Positions 1-10,812 of a stretch of DNA of 64,000 nt are shown here, in pieces. The translations under genes were made by a program, and so were the position numbers. Position 1 is the first letter of the stretch, and every line of letters begins with the position of its first letter. The DNA is taken from contig CM060910.1 in the NCBI GenBank assembly GCA_030737875.1, forward strand, positions 613,627,303-613,691,302. The letters are read 5' to 3'. The DNA comes from Allium sativum (Eukaryota > Streptophyta > Magnoliopsida > Asparagales > Amaryllidaceae). The notes under the pieces are model-generated. The model worked only from the letters and a program-made list of their open reading frames with translations. It was not told the origin of the DNA and made no database searches.

Positions 1-77
1 TTAGATACATCCCCTCTCTTACACACTTATTAATATTTTAGCAACTTTAGTGTTAATAGAAAATTCGGGGTGTTACA
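1..77 (-). repeat. E1 3' LTR, terminal 77 bases
   Basis: These bases repeat the last part of the 5' LTR at 8083-8159, ending ...GGGGTGTTACA at 77. The rest of this LTR is beyond the window, so E1's left target duplication cannot be checked. Confidence 0.9.
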
Positions 78-112
78 TTCTCCCCTCCTTTTAGGATTTC
101 GTCCCCGAAATC
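78..112 (-). promoter_or_regulatory. E1 polypurine tract and adjacent palindrome
   Basis: On the minus strand a purine run (complement of 78-92) directly precedes the 3' LTR, as expected for the plus-strand DNA primer. Next to it, 95-112 reads GATTTCGTCCCCGAAATC, a near-palindrome that recurs at the same place in E2, E4 and both E3 copies. Confidence 0.8.
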
Positions 113-657
113 TTCAAGTCTGGAAGAATGTATATCCTACCATCCAAACGTCCATCTACTCATCCATCATACACAGGCATCCATTGTCCTTAAAAGACTT
201 CTAATGCTTTATGATCATATGCAAAGTGTGTGTACATGTCCTTACCTAATGCGAAATCAGGCGGTCTACTGATTCAGTTGACCTCCTTAATGCAAATTAT
301 GTAAGTGTCATGAATCCATTATGTATGCAAAAGATCCTAATTGCTTACATACTACTTCTATATGCGTGCACACCCATTCAACCGAATGCAACATCCATAT
401 GATGGTACAACCATTATACATCCATTATACTAAATACATCCATATATATGCAATATGCAATATGAAGTGACTGAGCCGATCTAGTGCCTAAAGTGTGTGT
501 ATATATGCATCCACGAGCAACCACTAGCAAACACTTGCATCCATTTTGCATCCATCATACATAACATGTCTCAAACACATGTTTCAACCATAGGATTATC
601 CTAACTAAAGGTCAAAGATACTAATGAGAGGACATACTAAAGATAAGATAAGATGAG
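113..657 (-). other. E1 3' untranslated leader between integrase and polypurine tract
   Basis: No coding sequence is visible. The stretch is rich in short CATCCAT/TGCATAT words. Its reverse complement resembles the 3' leader of E4 near 46100-46300; both share the phrase GTGGTTGCTCGTGGATGC. This is one of the links between E1 and E4. Confidence 0.6.
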
Positions 658-2220
658 CTAAGCGATAAAGGAGAAATTAAAAGACATACCCTCAAAAAGA
701 AAAGGGTACAACGAACGCATCTTCTCTTCTGTCTCCCAAGTTGCGTTGCTCTCATCATCTCCCCATTGCACTTTAACCAGTCTGACCTCTCGATTCCTCA
801 ACTTTTTGATCTCCGACCCAAGAATGCATGTAGGAGCTCGTCTAATTGTTGCATCACACTCTATTTCCACCTCTTTAAGCAAGCTCGGCTCTACCACCTC
901 CGCGGTCTTGTGCAAACACTTCCTCAAATGTGATACATGGAATACGTCGTGTACTCCACTAAGTTTCTCAGGCAACTCCACCCTATATGCCATCTTCCCA
1001 ATCCTGTTTTTTACAGGAAACGGCCCTACAAACCTTGGTGCTAATTTCCCCACGGACCCAAAGCGAACAACATTCTGTAACGGAGATACTTTGATAAAAA
1101 CCATGTCCCCAATGTCAAACTCAAGATCTGTCCTCCTCTTATCAGCATACGATTTTTGCCTATCTTGTGCTGCTTTCATCCCCCTTCGAATCAACTCAAT
1201 CTTCTCCGAGGTTTCCCTAACCATATCGGGCCCAAGTAGGATTTTATCGGTAGATTCCCACCAACATGTAGGCGAACGGCAAGGCCTTCCATAAAGAGCT
1301 TCGAAAGGTGCCATGCCAATACTAGACTGAAAGCTATTGTTATATGCGAATTCTACTAACGGAAGGTGCTCTTCCCATGTACCCCCAAAGTCTAGGATAC
1401 AAAGCCTTAAAAGATCCTCTAGAATGCGATTCACCCTCTCGGTCTGGCCGTCTGTCTGAGGATGATATGTGGTGCTCAAACATAGCTGAGTCCCTACCGC
1501 CTCTTGTAAACTCTTCCAAAATTCGCTAGTAAAGATGGGGTCACGGTCGCTTACTATACTAGAAGGAATACGGTGCAAACGAACTATCTCCTTAATGTAT
1601 ACAGAAGCCAACCACGGAGCAGTCCTCTTACTTTTCACGGGAATAAAATGGGCGCTTTTAGTAAGTCTATCTACTATAACCCAAATCCCCGTGTTACCCT
1701 TCCTTGATCTTGGTAATCCATCCACAAAATCCATTGAGATGCTTTCCCATTTCCATAGTGGAACTTCTAATGGGTGAAGCAACCCACCGGGTTTCTTTTG
1801 TTCTGCTTTAACTCGTTGGCACACCAAGCATCTACGACGTACTCGGCCATATCCTTTTTCATACCGGCCCAAAAGAAAACCCACTTCATATCTTTGTACA
1901 TCTTATCCCCGCCGGGATGAATGGTCATTTTTGAGCGATGAGCATCATCAAGAATGGCCTTCCTTAAGTCTTCGTCTTGTGGTACACAAAGTCTATTATC
2001 CCTTCGTAACCAACCCTTATCGTCTAGGGTATACCTACGAAGATGGCTTGACGACTCCCCCCCCTTTGAGCTTTTCTACTATCTCAACCAACTGTGGGTC
2101 GTCTCGCTGTGCCTCACCAACCCGTCCTAGAAGTGTAGGTCTAACCTCCAAGGATGCTAACAGACCGGGTACTAAGTCAACGGAGGGTCTAAAGTCAAAC
2201 ATAGAGATGAATTCTAAGCT
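658..2220 (-). pseudogene. E1 integrase with chromodomain, broken
   Basis: This is the integrase part of the E1 polyprotein, which inserts the cDNA copy into chromosomes. The open part (658-1884) shows the core with catalytic Asp in MDFVDGL, Asp in VSDRDP and Glu in [12 protein letters not shown]-terminal chromodomain-like block follows ([18 protein letters not shown]), which in chromoviruses is thought to guide integration to heterochromatin. Upstream, 1885-2220 continues the same protein and holds the two His of the HHCC zinc finger. A one-base frameshift near 1833-1842 separates these from the two Cys, and an in-frame TAA at 2221-2223 cuts the link to RNase H. As it stands E1 cannot make full-length integrase. 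Confidence 0.88.
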
Positions 2221-5016
2221 TTATCGTTCAACAAACAACGGACTCAAGGACAACCTTTTCCTACTTAAGGCGTCTGCCACCACGTTACCCTTGCCCGGGG
2301 TATATGCTATTTCAAAATCGTAGGAGGCTAAGAATTCCATCCACCGTTGCTGCCTTAAATTCAAATCCTTCTGAGAGAATAAGTATTTTAATGATTTGTG
2401 GTCAGTGAACAGTTCGAATTTCTCACCAAGAAGATAGTGACGCCAAGACTTAAGCGCGAAAACAATTGCGCCTAGCTCTAAGTCATGCGTGGGGTAATTC
2501 TTTTCATGAACCCTCAACTGCCTTCCACCATAGGCTATTACTCTTCCCTCTTGCATGAGGACCGCGCCATGTCCCGTCCCACAAGCATCAGTATAGATGG
2601 TAAACGGTTTATTCCCGTCTGGCAGCACTAAGACTGGGGCTGAAGTTAAGGCTCTCTTTAAACGTTGGAACGCATCATCGCAATCTTTGTCCCACGTAAA
2701 AACCAGGTTCTTCTTCGTTAACCGTGTTAATGGAGCTGATATTTTTGCGAAGTCTTTGATAAACTTCCTATAATAGCCAGCCAACCCCAAGAAACTTCTT
2801 ACTTCGGTTGCATTTTTAGGGACCTTCCAATCTTGGATGGCCACTACCTTTGCGGGATCCACTGCTATCCCTTCTTTGGAAACCACGTGCCCTAAGAACC
2901 GTACTTCCTTCCTCCAGAAGTGACACTTAGAAAATTTTGCCTTAAGGTTATGCGCTCGAAGGGTTTCCAACACTTCCCTAAGATGTAGGGAGTGCTCTTC
3001 TTTATTCTTAGAAAAGACTAAGATGTCATCCACAAAGACTACCACGAATTTGTTAAGGTATTCCCTAAACACCCTACTCATCAAATCAACAAAATATGCA
3101 GGGGCGTTTGTCAAACCAAAGGGCATCACTAGCCATTCATAGAATCCGTCAGGAGTCCTAAAAGCAGTCTTATCTATACTATCCTCAGCCACTCTCAGTT
3201 GATGAAAGCCAGTGGCTAAGTCCAACTGCGAAAACACTGAGGCGCCAACTAACTGATCAAAGAGATCGTCAATCCTCGGCAGTGGGTGTCGGTTCTTTTT
3301 AGTAAGCTTGTTTAGTTCTCTATAGTCCATACAAAGTCTAAGAGACCCATCCGCCTTTGTGGCAAAAACTACTGGAGCACCCCACTCCGATATACTACGT
3401 CTTATGAACCCCTTCTCAACCAACTCCTTTACTTGCTTATTGAGTTCCCTCCTTTCACGAGGAGCCATGTGGCGCACTGGCAAAGATACGGGTTTAGCAT
3501 TATCCACAAGATAAATTCGAAAGTCTATCTCCCGCTTTGGAGGTAAGCCCTTCACCTCCTCAAACACATCCGGATATTCCCGGACCACTTCTACCGATCG
3601 CAGGTTCTCTACAGACACGTCAAGCGATTCAAGATAACTTAGCATAACGGAATTTATGGGATTACAAAAGATGTCGAGAGTATTACCAAGGCGAGTCACA
3701 AGCCTAACTACTCTCCTTTCACAATCAAGAATGGCCCTATTTCTAGACAACCAATCCATTCCTAAAATTAGCCCATAGCCCGTGAAGCCCAATACATAAG
3801 CATCACATCTAAATTCAACGCTAAGTATAGAGATTTTCAAATCCAAACATATCATGGTCAAATGAGCCGAACCCCCAATTGGATTTGAAACGACCAAGGG
3901 ATCCTCTACTAAACTGGTGTTCAAGTGCAGTGATTCAACTAATGATGCAGAGATAAACGAATGAGATGCGCCAGAATCCAATAAGGTACGGACAGGATGA
4001 TCAAACAGAAAAACTAAGCTTTCAACAGAAATTGTTCTACCTCTTTCTTGCAGCGGTGGGGCCGCAATAGCCTGAACTTGCCCCCTTGCCTGCCCTGGTG
4101 CCATAAGAGCCTGCACCTGTCCTCCCGAGGTAGACCCTGCCCTCTGCCCCTTCTTTGGACAGTCCTTCACTAAATGTCCCGCATCTCCACAATGAAAACA
4201 ACCAGTCTTCTTTTTCTTTCTACAATCTTTGCTGAGATGGCCAGGCGTCCCACAATTAAAGCATTTCTTCTTCCCTTTGCCATTATTGTTTTTACCACCC
4301 TTCTTATTTTGCTGTTGGGGTTTCTTCTGATCCCCTTTCTTTTCAACTGCCTTATCCTCATGCATAAGTGCCATTTCTACTAGCTTTTCAAAGGTGGCTC
4401 CCATAGGGATGTGGGTCATAGCCAACCCTTGCAACGGTTCATTCAAGCCTCTAACGAACCTCAAAGCTTTCTTCTCTGGCGTGTTCACCAACTCCAAGCC
4501 AAACCTTGCTAACTGATTAAATTTATTGACATATTCCTTTACTGATGAGCTCCCTTGCTTTAGTGCCAGGAATTTTTCCATATTTAAGTTCTCCTCTGCC
4601 CTTGAAAGAAACTTTGCCTCAAACCTTCGTCTGAAATCCGCCCATGAATCAACTGGACGTTCCCCGTTAGTGACCTCCCACCAAAACGAGGCCTCTCCCT
4701 TCATTAACCAAGCAGCTAAACGGACTTTCCTCCCATCTTCCACTTCAAAGATATCCAACAATTCCTCAGTCTCCTTAAGCCAATCTCTGGCCTCCACAAA
4801 CGTCTCAGTCCCTTGAAAAGTTTTTCCTCCCATAGCCTTGAATTCCTTGCACGTCTTTGCAAAAGTGTCAACACGAGGAGGAGGAGGAGGAGGAATGGGT
4901 GCAACTAGGGGTGGAGGAGTATCCGCTAGGCCTGCAGTGGTGGCCCTAGCCTCCAAGTATCTCCTAAACCACCCTGGAATCGTCACACCTTCCGGGAGAT
5001 TAAGATCTTCAGCCAT
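2221..5016 (-). CDS. E1 gag-protease-reverse transcriptase-RNase H polyprotein
   Basis: One frame encodes, in order: the gag core; two CCHC zinc knuckles ([14 protein letters not shown] and [14 protein letters not shown], about residues 250-290 from this start) that bind the element's RNA; an aspartic protease (LLDSGAS, about residue 346); a reverse transcriptase with FVDDIL (about residue 662); and RNase H with the TDACGTG and TDHKSLKYL blocks. The start chosen is the ATG at 5016 ([10 protein letters not shown]), which begins the recognisable gag. An ATG at 5100 in the same frame adds only a hydrophobic stretch. The frame ends at TAA 2221-2223, inside the RNase H-integrase linker, so the stop is premature for the family. 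No other break is seen. Confidence 0.92.
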   Translation of the reverse strand: MAEDLNLPEGVTIPGWFRRYLEARATTAGLADTPPPLVAPIPPPPPPRVDTFAKTCKEFKAMGGKTFQGTETFVEARDWLKETEELLDIFEVEDGRKVRLAAWLMKGEASFWWEVTNGERPVDSWADFRRRFEAKFLSRAEENLNMEKFLALKQGSSSVKEYVNKFNQLARFGLELVNTPEKKALRFVRGLNEPLQGLAMTHIPMGATFEKLVEMALMHEDKAVEKKGDQKKPQQQNKKGGKNNNGKGKKKCFNCGTPGHLSKDCRKKKKTGCFHCGDAGHLVKDCPKKGQRAGSTSGGQVQALMAPGQARGQVQAIAAPPLQERGRTISVESLVFLFDHPVRTLLDSGASHSFISASLVESLHLNTSLVEDPLVVSNPIGGSAHLTMICLDLKISILSVEFRCDAYVLGFTGYGLILGMDWLSRNRAILDCERRVVRLVTRLGNTLDIFCNPINSVMLSYLESLDVSVENLRSVEVVREYPDVFEEVKGLPPKREIDFRIYLVDNAKPVSLPVRHMAPRERRELNKQVKELVEKGFIRRSISEWGAPVVFATKADGSLRLCMDYRELNKLTKKNRHPLPRIDDLFDQLVGASVFSQLDLATGFHQLRVAEDSIDKTAFRTPDGFYEWLVMPFGLTNAPAYFVDLMSRVFREYLNKFVVVFVDDILVFSKNKEEHSLHLREVLETLRAHNLKAKFSKCHFWRKEVRFLGHVVSKEGIAVDPAKVVAIQDWKVPKNATEVRSFLGLAGYYRKFIKDFAKISAPLTRLTKKNLVFTWDKDCDDAFQRLKRALTSAPVLVLPDGNKPFTIYTDACGTGHGAVLMQEGRVIAYGGRQLRVHEKNYPTHDLELGAIVFALKSWRHYLLGEKFELFTDHKSLKYLFSQKDLNLRQQRWMEFLASYDFEIAYTPGKGNVVADALSRKRLSLSPLFVER

Positions 5017-5212
5017 GCTAAAACGAAAAAGGAAAGATTCAAAATGGAGAATTCGAAAGATAAAGATAAGGATGTGGCTATTTGGGATTATGTTTTTCAT
5101 AAAAACTCTCTTTAAATAACATGTTTTTTTTTTTTTTGGAAAGCACTTCTTCCAAAAATACTTTAGAGAAAAAAAATATTTTTCTAAATTTTTTTTTTAT
5201 CTGTTCTGGTAA

Positions 5213-5230
5213 CCTTATGCTCTGATACCA
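5213..5230 (-). promoter_or_regulatory. E1 primer-binding site, initiator tRNA-Met type
   Basis: The minus strand reads TGGTATCAGAGCATAAGG, two bases inside the 5' LTR. TGGTATCAGAGC is the standard complement of the plant initiator tRNA-Met 3' end and primes first-strand synthesis. Confidence 0.9.
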
Positions 5231-7752
5231 CGTGTAACACCCCACGTCCAATAATGTCACTCACAAAGGGAATGCATTAACTTCCATGGAGGTTTTAAGT
5301 GAATATAGAACAGTAAAATTACAACAAGACAGATATAAAATAGTACTTGGAAATTCAAAAACTTTATTTCATTGTAGCAGAAGTCAAAACATGTTTGATT
5401 ACATCATAACACCATATTCAATGTCAAGTACAATATCTATCTTGATAAAACAAGTACATAATCCCATTACATGAATAGCCATTAAAAAGAAAGATAACAA
5501 GCTGGACTTTACTTCAGCAGTCCAAGCTTTCCAGAAGATAAGCGATCCAACTAGACTCCACTAGAACTTGGCCCAACCTGCGGACCTGAAGGGAGAAAAA
5601 GGATGGAAAAGAGGGGATCAGACATAAAGTCTGGTGAATATGATAATTCTACAATACTATTACCAAAATAACTGGACTAAGGCATAAGCTGGAAAACAAG
5701 AAAATGTCTATGAAGAGCAGATTAAGGACATAGACAATCGCTAAAGGCAACGTTATAGGCGCTCCTAAATACTAAAGGATAAACACTATACTGCACCACA
5801 CCAGTCACCCTAAAGATTCATCCCACTTAGCTTCACTTAGAAACTTTCCCAATGGCTTTACGTACCCCTAGCTGACTACATAGGTGCCGCCTGCCCCTAT
5901 CTCCACTAGGTGTACCCTACTTCCCATTATTCGATCGGCTCCCTAACTCGTAGATACCCGTGCTGGCCCCACAGTGGGGTGTATCACTCCCCTAAAGTGG
6001 CAACCTGATACAACGGACATGCACGGCTTATACCTACACGATGCAACAACGTCTTACCTACCAGCCCGGGTCCACACACACATACGAAACCCGTTGGACT
6101 GGCGTTGCCACCGCTCCCTGTTTTGGCCTCTTATAGTCAAACCCAGTATGCGTGTCCCGTCCTCGACTTGGGTCGAGCCCACAAAGATACGTTTTGGGAT
6201 ACTGGTTGAAATGGGCCCCCACTATTCACCACAAGCATTCCACCTAAGCTTGTCCCCATTAGTCCATCCCACTTAACCCACTTAGTCATGTTCATTTACA
6301 TGTGTGTTTGGTTAAGTCTAATCGTATTTCAAATGCCTCTAAAGGCAACCACCAGATTCCTCATGCCACCCAAGGCACCTACTTAACCCCCATGTCCCAC
6401 CTTACATGATTATCTGGTTAAGTATTTCTTAGTTCATTAAGGCCATAACCTCATAAAGACCTCTCACATTAGACTGGCATTTATGGCAGCTGGATTTGCC
6501 GGGCGGGTCCGGGTAGTCTTACACCATAAAAGAGTCTAACCTCGTGTCTTTACAACTGTTATGCTTTAGTTTGGGCCTAGGACCTCTCACATTGGGCCGA
6601 CATTTGTGACTACTGGATTTGCCGGGCGGGTCCGGGCAGGTTTACATCACAAACGGGTCCAACCTCGTGTCCTAAGCATTGATTATTAATAATAATCCAC
6701 TTTCCCCCAATTTTAATAATTCCCTACTTGAATTATTAATTACTTCCAATTTTTAACAATGTCCATAATTGACTCAATTATGGACATCCATTCATGGTAT
6801 GCAAAATCTTACAAAATTGCACCCAATTTATTAATTCCTAATATTACCCCTACCCCACGTTTGAACGTTTATTCGCAAAATATATGTTAGACTCGAATAG
6901 CCTAACTCATAGCATAAAAGAGATTATCATAATAACAACATGTATATGTGACCAAATGAATCATAATAAGGGGTGAAACTTGCATATGTCCAACTTGCAT
7001 AGATTATACATGTCATGGACCTAAAGGTGTCAACTTGTTCAAAATTCACCTAATATAATCTCAATCAATTTTCATAAACTTACATATGAACATGTGTGAA
7101 TCAACATCATCTAATTTTTTAACAACATGGTTTTATATGGGTACACCTAACTCAATAGGCAAATTCCCATAATCAAGTTTTATTTAATTATAGTTTCAAG
7201 TTTATGGGTACACCTAACCTAATAGGCAAATTCCCATAAACAAGATCCATTTAAATTAAGAAAAAAAACATAACTTTAAGCATGATCCAACAACATCATG
7301 ATTTTTCAACATAATATAGCATGATTTATAACATGGCATAGTATGATAGTATAACATAGCTTGACATGATTCTCAACATAGCACGACATAGCATAAGAGA
7401 ATTTACAACATAGCATGACATAGCATATATAATTTACATCATACGACAACATAATAACATAATAAGAGATCCACAATATATAGAATTTACAATTACAAAT
7501 CACATCACTTTCTTGTGATCCATTCATAACCGAGTCAAATTAGTTTGTAATAGTCTTGTGAGAATCATCATACTCACCAACAAAAGAAAAGAATTAGAGA
7601 AAGAGAGATGTTTTGATTTGATTTGTGTAGATTTAGTTGTAGATGATTAGGCTTCCTCTTCTTAGTTTGTGACGGCTATGCTGAACTCCATGGCAGCAGC
7701 ATGATGGTAGCTTCTCTAATTTTACAAGTGATTTAGGTCTAGGGTCTACCCA

Positions 7753-7764
7753 CTTATTTATATA
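7753..7764 (-). promoter_or_regulatory. E1 LTR TATA box
   Basis: The minus strand reads TATATAAATAAG about 395 bases inside the LTR. The sequence and position resemble the TATA boxes of the E4 and E6 LTRs, so transcription probably starts about 30 bases further left, leaving a long R-U5 leader. Confidence 0.6.
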
Positions 7765-7937
7765 TTTTAGAATGCGTATAGGCCATTAGATTTAACCTAG
7801 AAATAACCGCAGCCGTTCAGACAAGATGGGGTTTATCTTGTTGACTCAGCAATGAGTCAGAAGTGACTCAGCAAACACTCAGCATATTAATAAACTTCTA
7901 TTCATGTCATAAATATATATATATTTTCTACAATGTA

Positions 7938-8125
7938 CATATTAGATACATCCCCCTTTACTTATTATTGTTTTTATATACATATTAGATACATCCCCTC
8001 TCTCACACACTTATTAATATTTTTATATTCATATTAGATACATCCCCTCTCTTACACACTTATTAATATTTTTATATTCATATTAGATACATCCCCTCTC
8101 TTACACACTTATTAATATTTTAGCA
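7938..8125. repeat. Tandem 49-bp repeats in E1 LTR
   Basis: Units beginning CATATTAGATACATCCCC start at 7981, 8030 and 8079, exactly 49 bp apart, with a shorter degenerate unit at 7938. They lie in U3, between the LTR end and the TATA box. Confidence 0.9.
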
Positions 8126-8159
8126 ACTTTAGTGTTAATAGAAAATTCGGGGTGTTACA

Positions 8160-9792
8160 CTTTTGTTATTTAAAAATCAAATCTTTTCAATAAATAAAAA
8201 TCATAACTTTATCTAATGATATACATAATAAAATCGTAACTTTATCTTATGATATACATAATAAAAATCGTAAGTTTATCTTTAAAATAAGATTTTTATC
8301 AATGCCATTATAATTTCTAGTTAACATCTAAATTATATTTAAAATTAAATTAATCACCTTCATCCCTTCCTTTTTCTGTCTAAATGTTAGACCGTTCGAA
8401 CCCGTTTCCGTTCACATAGGGCTTCCGATTGCTATTGCCAGAGTCTGTTGGAGCTAGATCATCTCGCACCTCCTGAAGCGCCGCAGGCTCGGTCACCATC
8501 GCGCTCCATCCAGCCAAGTGTGGTCTCGATTTGGGGTTAATGGTCTTTGTATGGGCTAAGAGAAGGAGGATAGAGAGGGGGAAGGGGCGGCGCAGGCGCT
8601 TGAGGCGTTGACAAGGGGTGTGGTGGTGAGTCAGAGGTCGAAGGCGGCGGTTCTAAGGTGCGTCGGGTGGTGTTTTGGTTGGGGGTTAATTTTCAAATTA
8701 GAAGGGGTAAAGAAAGGAGGAGGAGCGGAGGAGGGAGGGGGTCCGATTGGCTGCGGCGGAGGTAAGGGGGGAGGGTTGCGATGGCGGTGGCAACAAGGAT
8801 TGTGGTTTTTTTTTTTCTTTCTTTTCTTTTTCTGGTTTGAACGAAGGACAGGGGAGGAGGGGTTGACTTTGAAGGGAGAGAGAGTGTGTGAATTATTTAA
8901 TATATATTTTATTATTTTTAATTTCAAATAGTAACTTTTTATTTCGACCTCCAAACGAGACCCACCGACTGTCGTCCATAACTAATTACCCTCATTCCGA
9001 ACACAATGGGATATGTTTCGTAAGCCAGTTTGGCTGTTTCGATCGATTTCCATCGAAATCAAAATATAAATATATATATTGAATTTGAACGCACATTTCA
9101 ATTTACCGGGGCCACATATGGACTCTAAAAATTCCCATTTTTTTTTCTAGCTTCGTATTAACGATACGGTTTTAACAAAACTTGTTTCGTCAAATTTGAA
9201 GACCGTTTGAAAAATGGCCATTTTCTGGTCGATCCAAATTGACTGAAACTATCAAAACACATTCTCCTGCGCCACACTCACATATTGATTCAGAAAATTA
9301 TGAATTTTGGAATCTAGCAATAAGTTGACATCCCAGATTCAACAAAAGTGGTTTCGTCGAAAACGGAGGCTGTTTGCAAAATTTCCATATTTAAGGGCCA
9401 AAATTCCATAGCGACTATTCACAATTTTCAACTGGGCATAACTTTTGATTCCCCTTATGAAATTTTAATTTTTCGGATTCGTTGGAATGATATTCTCACA
9501 TAGATTCTAATATTTTTGGTTTCGCCAAAATCCGTTTTATTTTGAATCCTATACATTCATTTGAAATTTAAAATCAAATTTTCGAACTACCGCGCCGTTT
9601 CCAATTCCGTTTATATTTAAAATAAAATATTTATACTCTAATGTCGATTCAAATAAATATATACGTTCTAATTCTATTAAAAATAAATTTATCGTCGTTA
9701 TTATTTAAAATAATTCATTTTAAATATCTGAAATTCACTAAAAGGGCCAAAATAAAAATTTTAAATTAGCTCAGATTTTCCGGTTTGTTACA
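8160..9792 (-). repeat. E3A 3' LTR, right-hand part, cut by E1
   Basis: This aligns with the right end of the E3A 5' LTR (about 25640-27238) and with E3B (about 61300-62738). It ends GGTTTGTTACA at 9792. The left part of this LTR lies beyond E1, outside the window. It includes the U3 region, a TATA-like box at 8891-8910 on the minus strand and a GC-rich leader segment at about 8390-8870. Confidence 0.85.
8390..8880 (-). other. GC-rich leader segment of the E3A LTR
   Basis: Directly downstream (on the minus strand) of the TATA-like box lies a GC-rich stretch unlike the AT-rich LTR around it. The matching stretch in the other E3A LTR (about 25855-26330) can encode a short peptide ending NGNGFERSSI, but small indels separate the two copies. 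E3B has a different GC-rich stretch at this place. I do not recognise a protein family and do not call a gene. Confidence 0.5.
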
Positions 9793-10812
9793 ATTTCCCC
9801 AACTTAAAATCTTTTCGTCCTCGTAATGGAACGGAGCTGAAAGTTGTTTTACAAACCAACTCAACTTTCATTGTTTTCATTATGGCTTAAGTTCTTCAAC
9901 TTTTCAAATTTTTCAAAAATTTGGCTAACACCCTAAATTTTCGAAAAATTTCGCCATAACATCCCCTGCACGGGAGCACCGAGAAAATCCCGAAATCACC
10001 ATACATGCCTTTCCAATCCAAAAAGAAAAAAAAACAACCAAGCGGCTAGCCAATCGGCTCATAAAATCATCCAAAACCCAAGAAATACAATAAACATGTG
10101 CCTATTTGTCGGGCAAACAATTTTATTTTTTTGCTCTAGCCTCCTTGCAATGATCTGTTCAATATATATGCATGTACATGTATGCAATTGCAAACAATTT
10201 TTCAATACAGTTTAATATTTGGTTCAATTTGGTCTAAATTTACCTTTCTTTCACATAATGGTTTAAATGAATAATCACATAACACAATCAACAATCAACA
10301 ATCAATTAGTTGATTATCTTTTCAAATTCATTACTTTGATACATAGTCCAAAAATCAGATTTTTGATGCCAAATCACAACAAATAACCCTATCTAGTTTT
10401 GGTTCTCACACCAGTCAATTTGAAATATACAGATATCCCACTTTCGAAACTCGAACATAAATATTGTTGATGCATGTGCTATCATCATTATCATCTCCAG
10501 GCGACTAGAGTGTGAGTCTATATCTATCTAGTATACACGTGGATTAGACGTATATTAAAATCTCTATATACTTGATTGTCCAAACAAATATCAAATAAAA
10601 TATCCAAATACGTATAATTGGATTTAATTTTCAAAACAAAATTTGTTTTCATTAAATCATACTCTTATAACTCATTCTAGGATATTACTGATCCTATCTC
10701 TAACGAGTCATTCTCATTGGATATTACTAATCTATTCTCTGATGAATTCTTTCGTATAGTTCTAACGCATCTTGTTCTCCGAGCTCTGTAAACCAGAGCT
10801 CTGGTACTAAAA
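9793..10812 (-). mobile_element. E3A internal region, non-coding, about 1 kb
   Basis: This is all that lies between the two E3A LTRs. It begins with a polypurine tract (minus strand) and a palindrome-like TTTTCGTCCTCGTAATGG at 9812-9829. It ends with a degenerate Met-type primer site, complement of 10796-10808 (TAGTACCAGAGCTC). No open frame resembles gag, protease, RT or integrase. Its left half matches the start of the E3B interior (62739-63275). A short non-coding interior between large LTRs makes this a non-autonomous element. Confidence 0.82.

Larger units (their letters stand above)
1..8159 (-). mobile_element. E1: Ty3/gypsy chromovirus, Tekay/Del-like, left end cut by window
   Basis: This is an LTR retrotransposon transcribed from the minus strand. 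The LTR (5233-8159) has TG...CA ends, and its terminal 77 bases recur at 1-77, marking the 3' LTR, most of which lies outside the window. Between them are a Met-type primer site, gag-protease-RT-RNase H, integrase with a C-terminal chromodomain, and a polypurine tract. A single gag-pol frame, two zinc knuckles, a chromodomain and LTRs near 3 kb point to the Tekay/Del group; the clade is inferred from remembered family features. The right flank is CTTTT followed by E3-family LTR sequence, so E1 inserted into an E3 copy. Confidence 0.92.
5233..8159 (-). repeat. E1 5' LTR, about 2.9 kb
   Basis: The LTR starts TGTAACACCCC and ends GGGGTGTTACA, with short inverted ends. A TATA-like box lies only about 0.4 kb from its transcriptional start side. 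Inside are 49-bp tandem repeats (7938-8125) and several ACTTAACC/GGTTAAGT words near 6270-6430, a motif greatly expanded in the E4 LTR. Phrases such as CCCGGCAAATCCAG and TAGGTGTACCC on the minus strand have counterparts in the E4 LTR. Small open frames here are not coding. Confidence 0.93.

Noticed and set aside
746..1777. Plus-strand open frames across the E1 integrase
   Set aside because: They are the opposite strand of a recognisable integrase gene and have no family of their own.
658..5016. Pararetrovirus (caulimovirid) origin for the RT-bearing elements
   Set aside because: Integrase, LTRs and polypurine tracts are present and no movement or coat protein is seen, so these are LTR retrotransposons.
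5213..5230. Possible tRNA-Met genes at the Met-tRNA matches (also 22032, 44585)
   Set aside because: Only about 12-18 bases match, each placed two bases from an LTR, which is the primer site arrangement; no cloverleaf follows.
8608..8954. Overlapping 107-codon frames on both strands in the E3A LTR
   Set aside because: Gly/Arg- or Pro/His-rich translations of a GC-rich stretch, not kept in the other LTR copy or in E3B.
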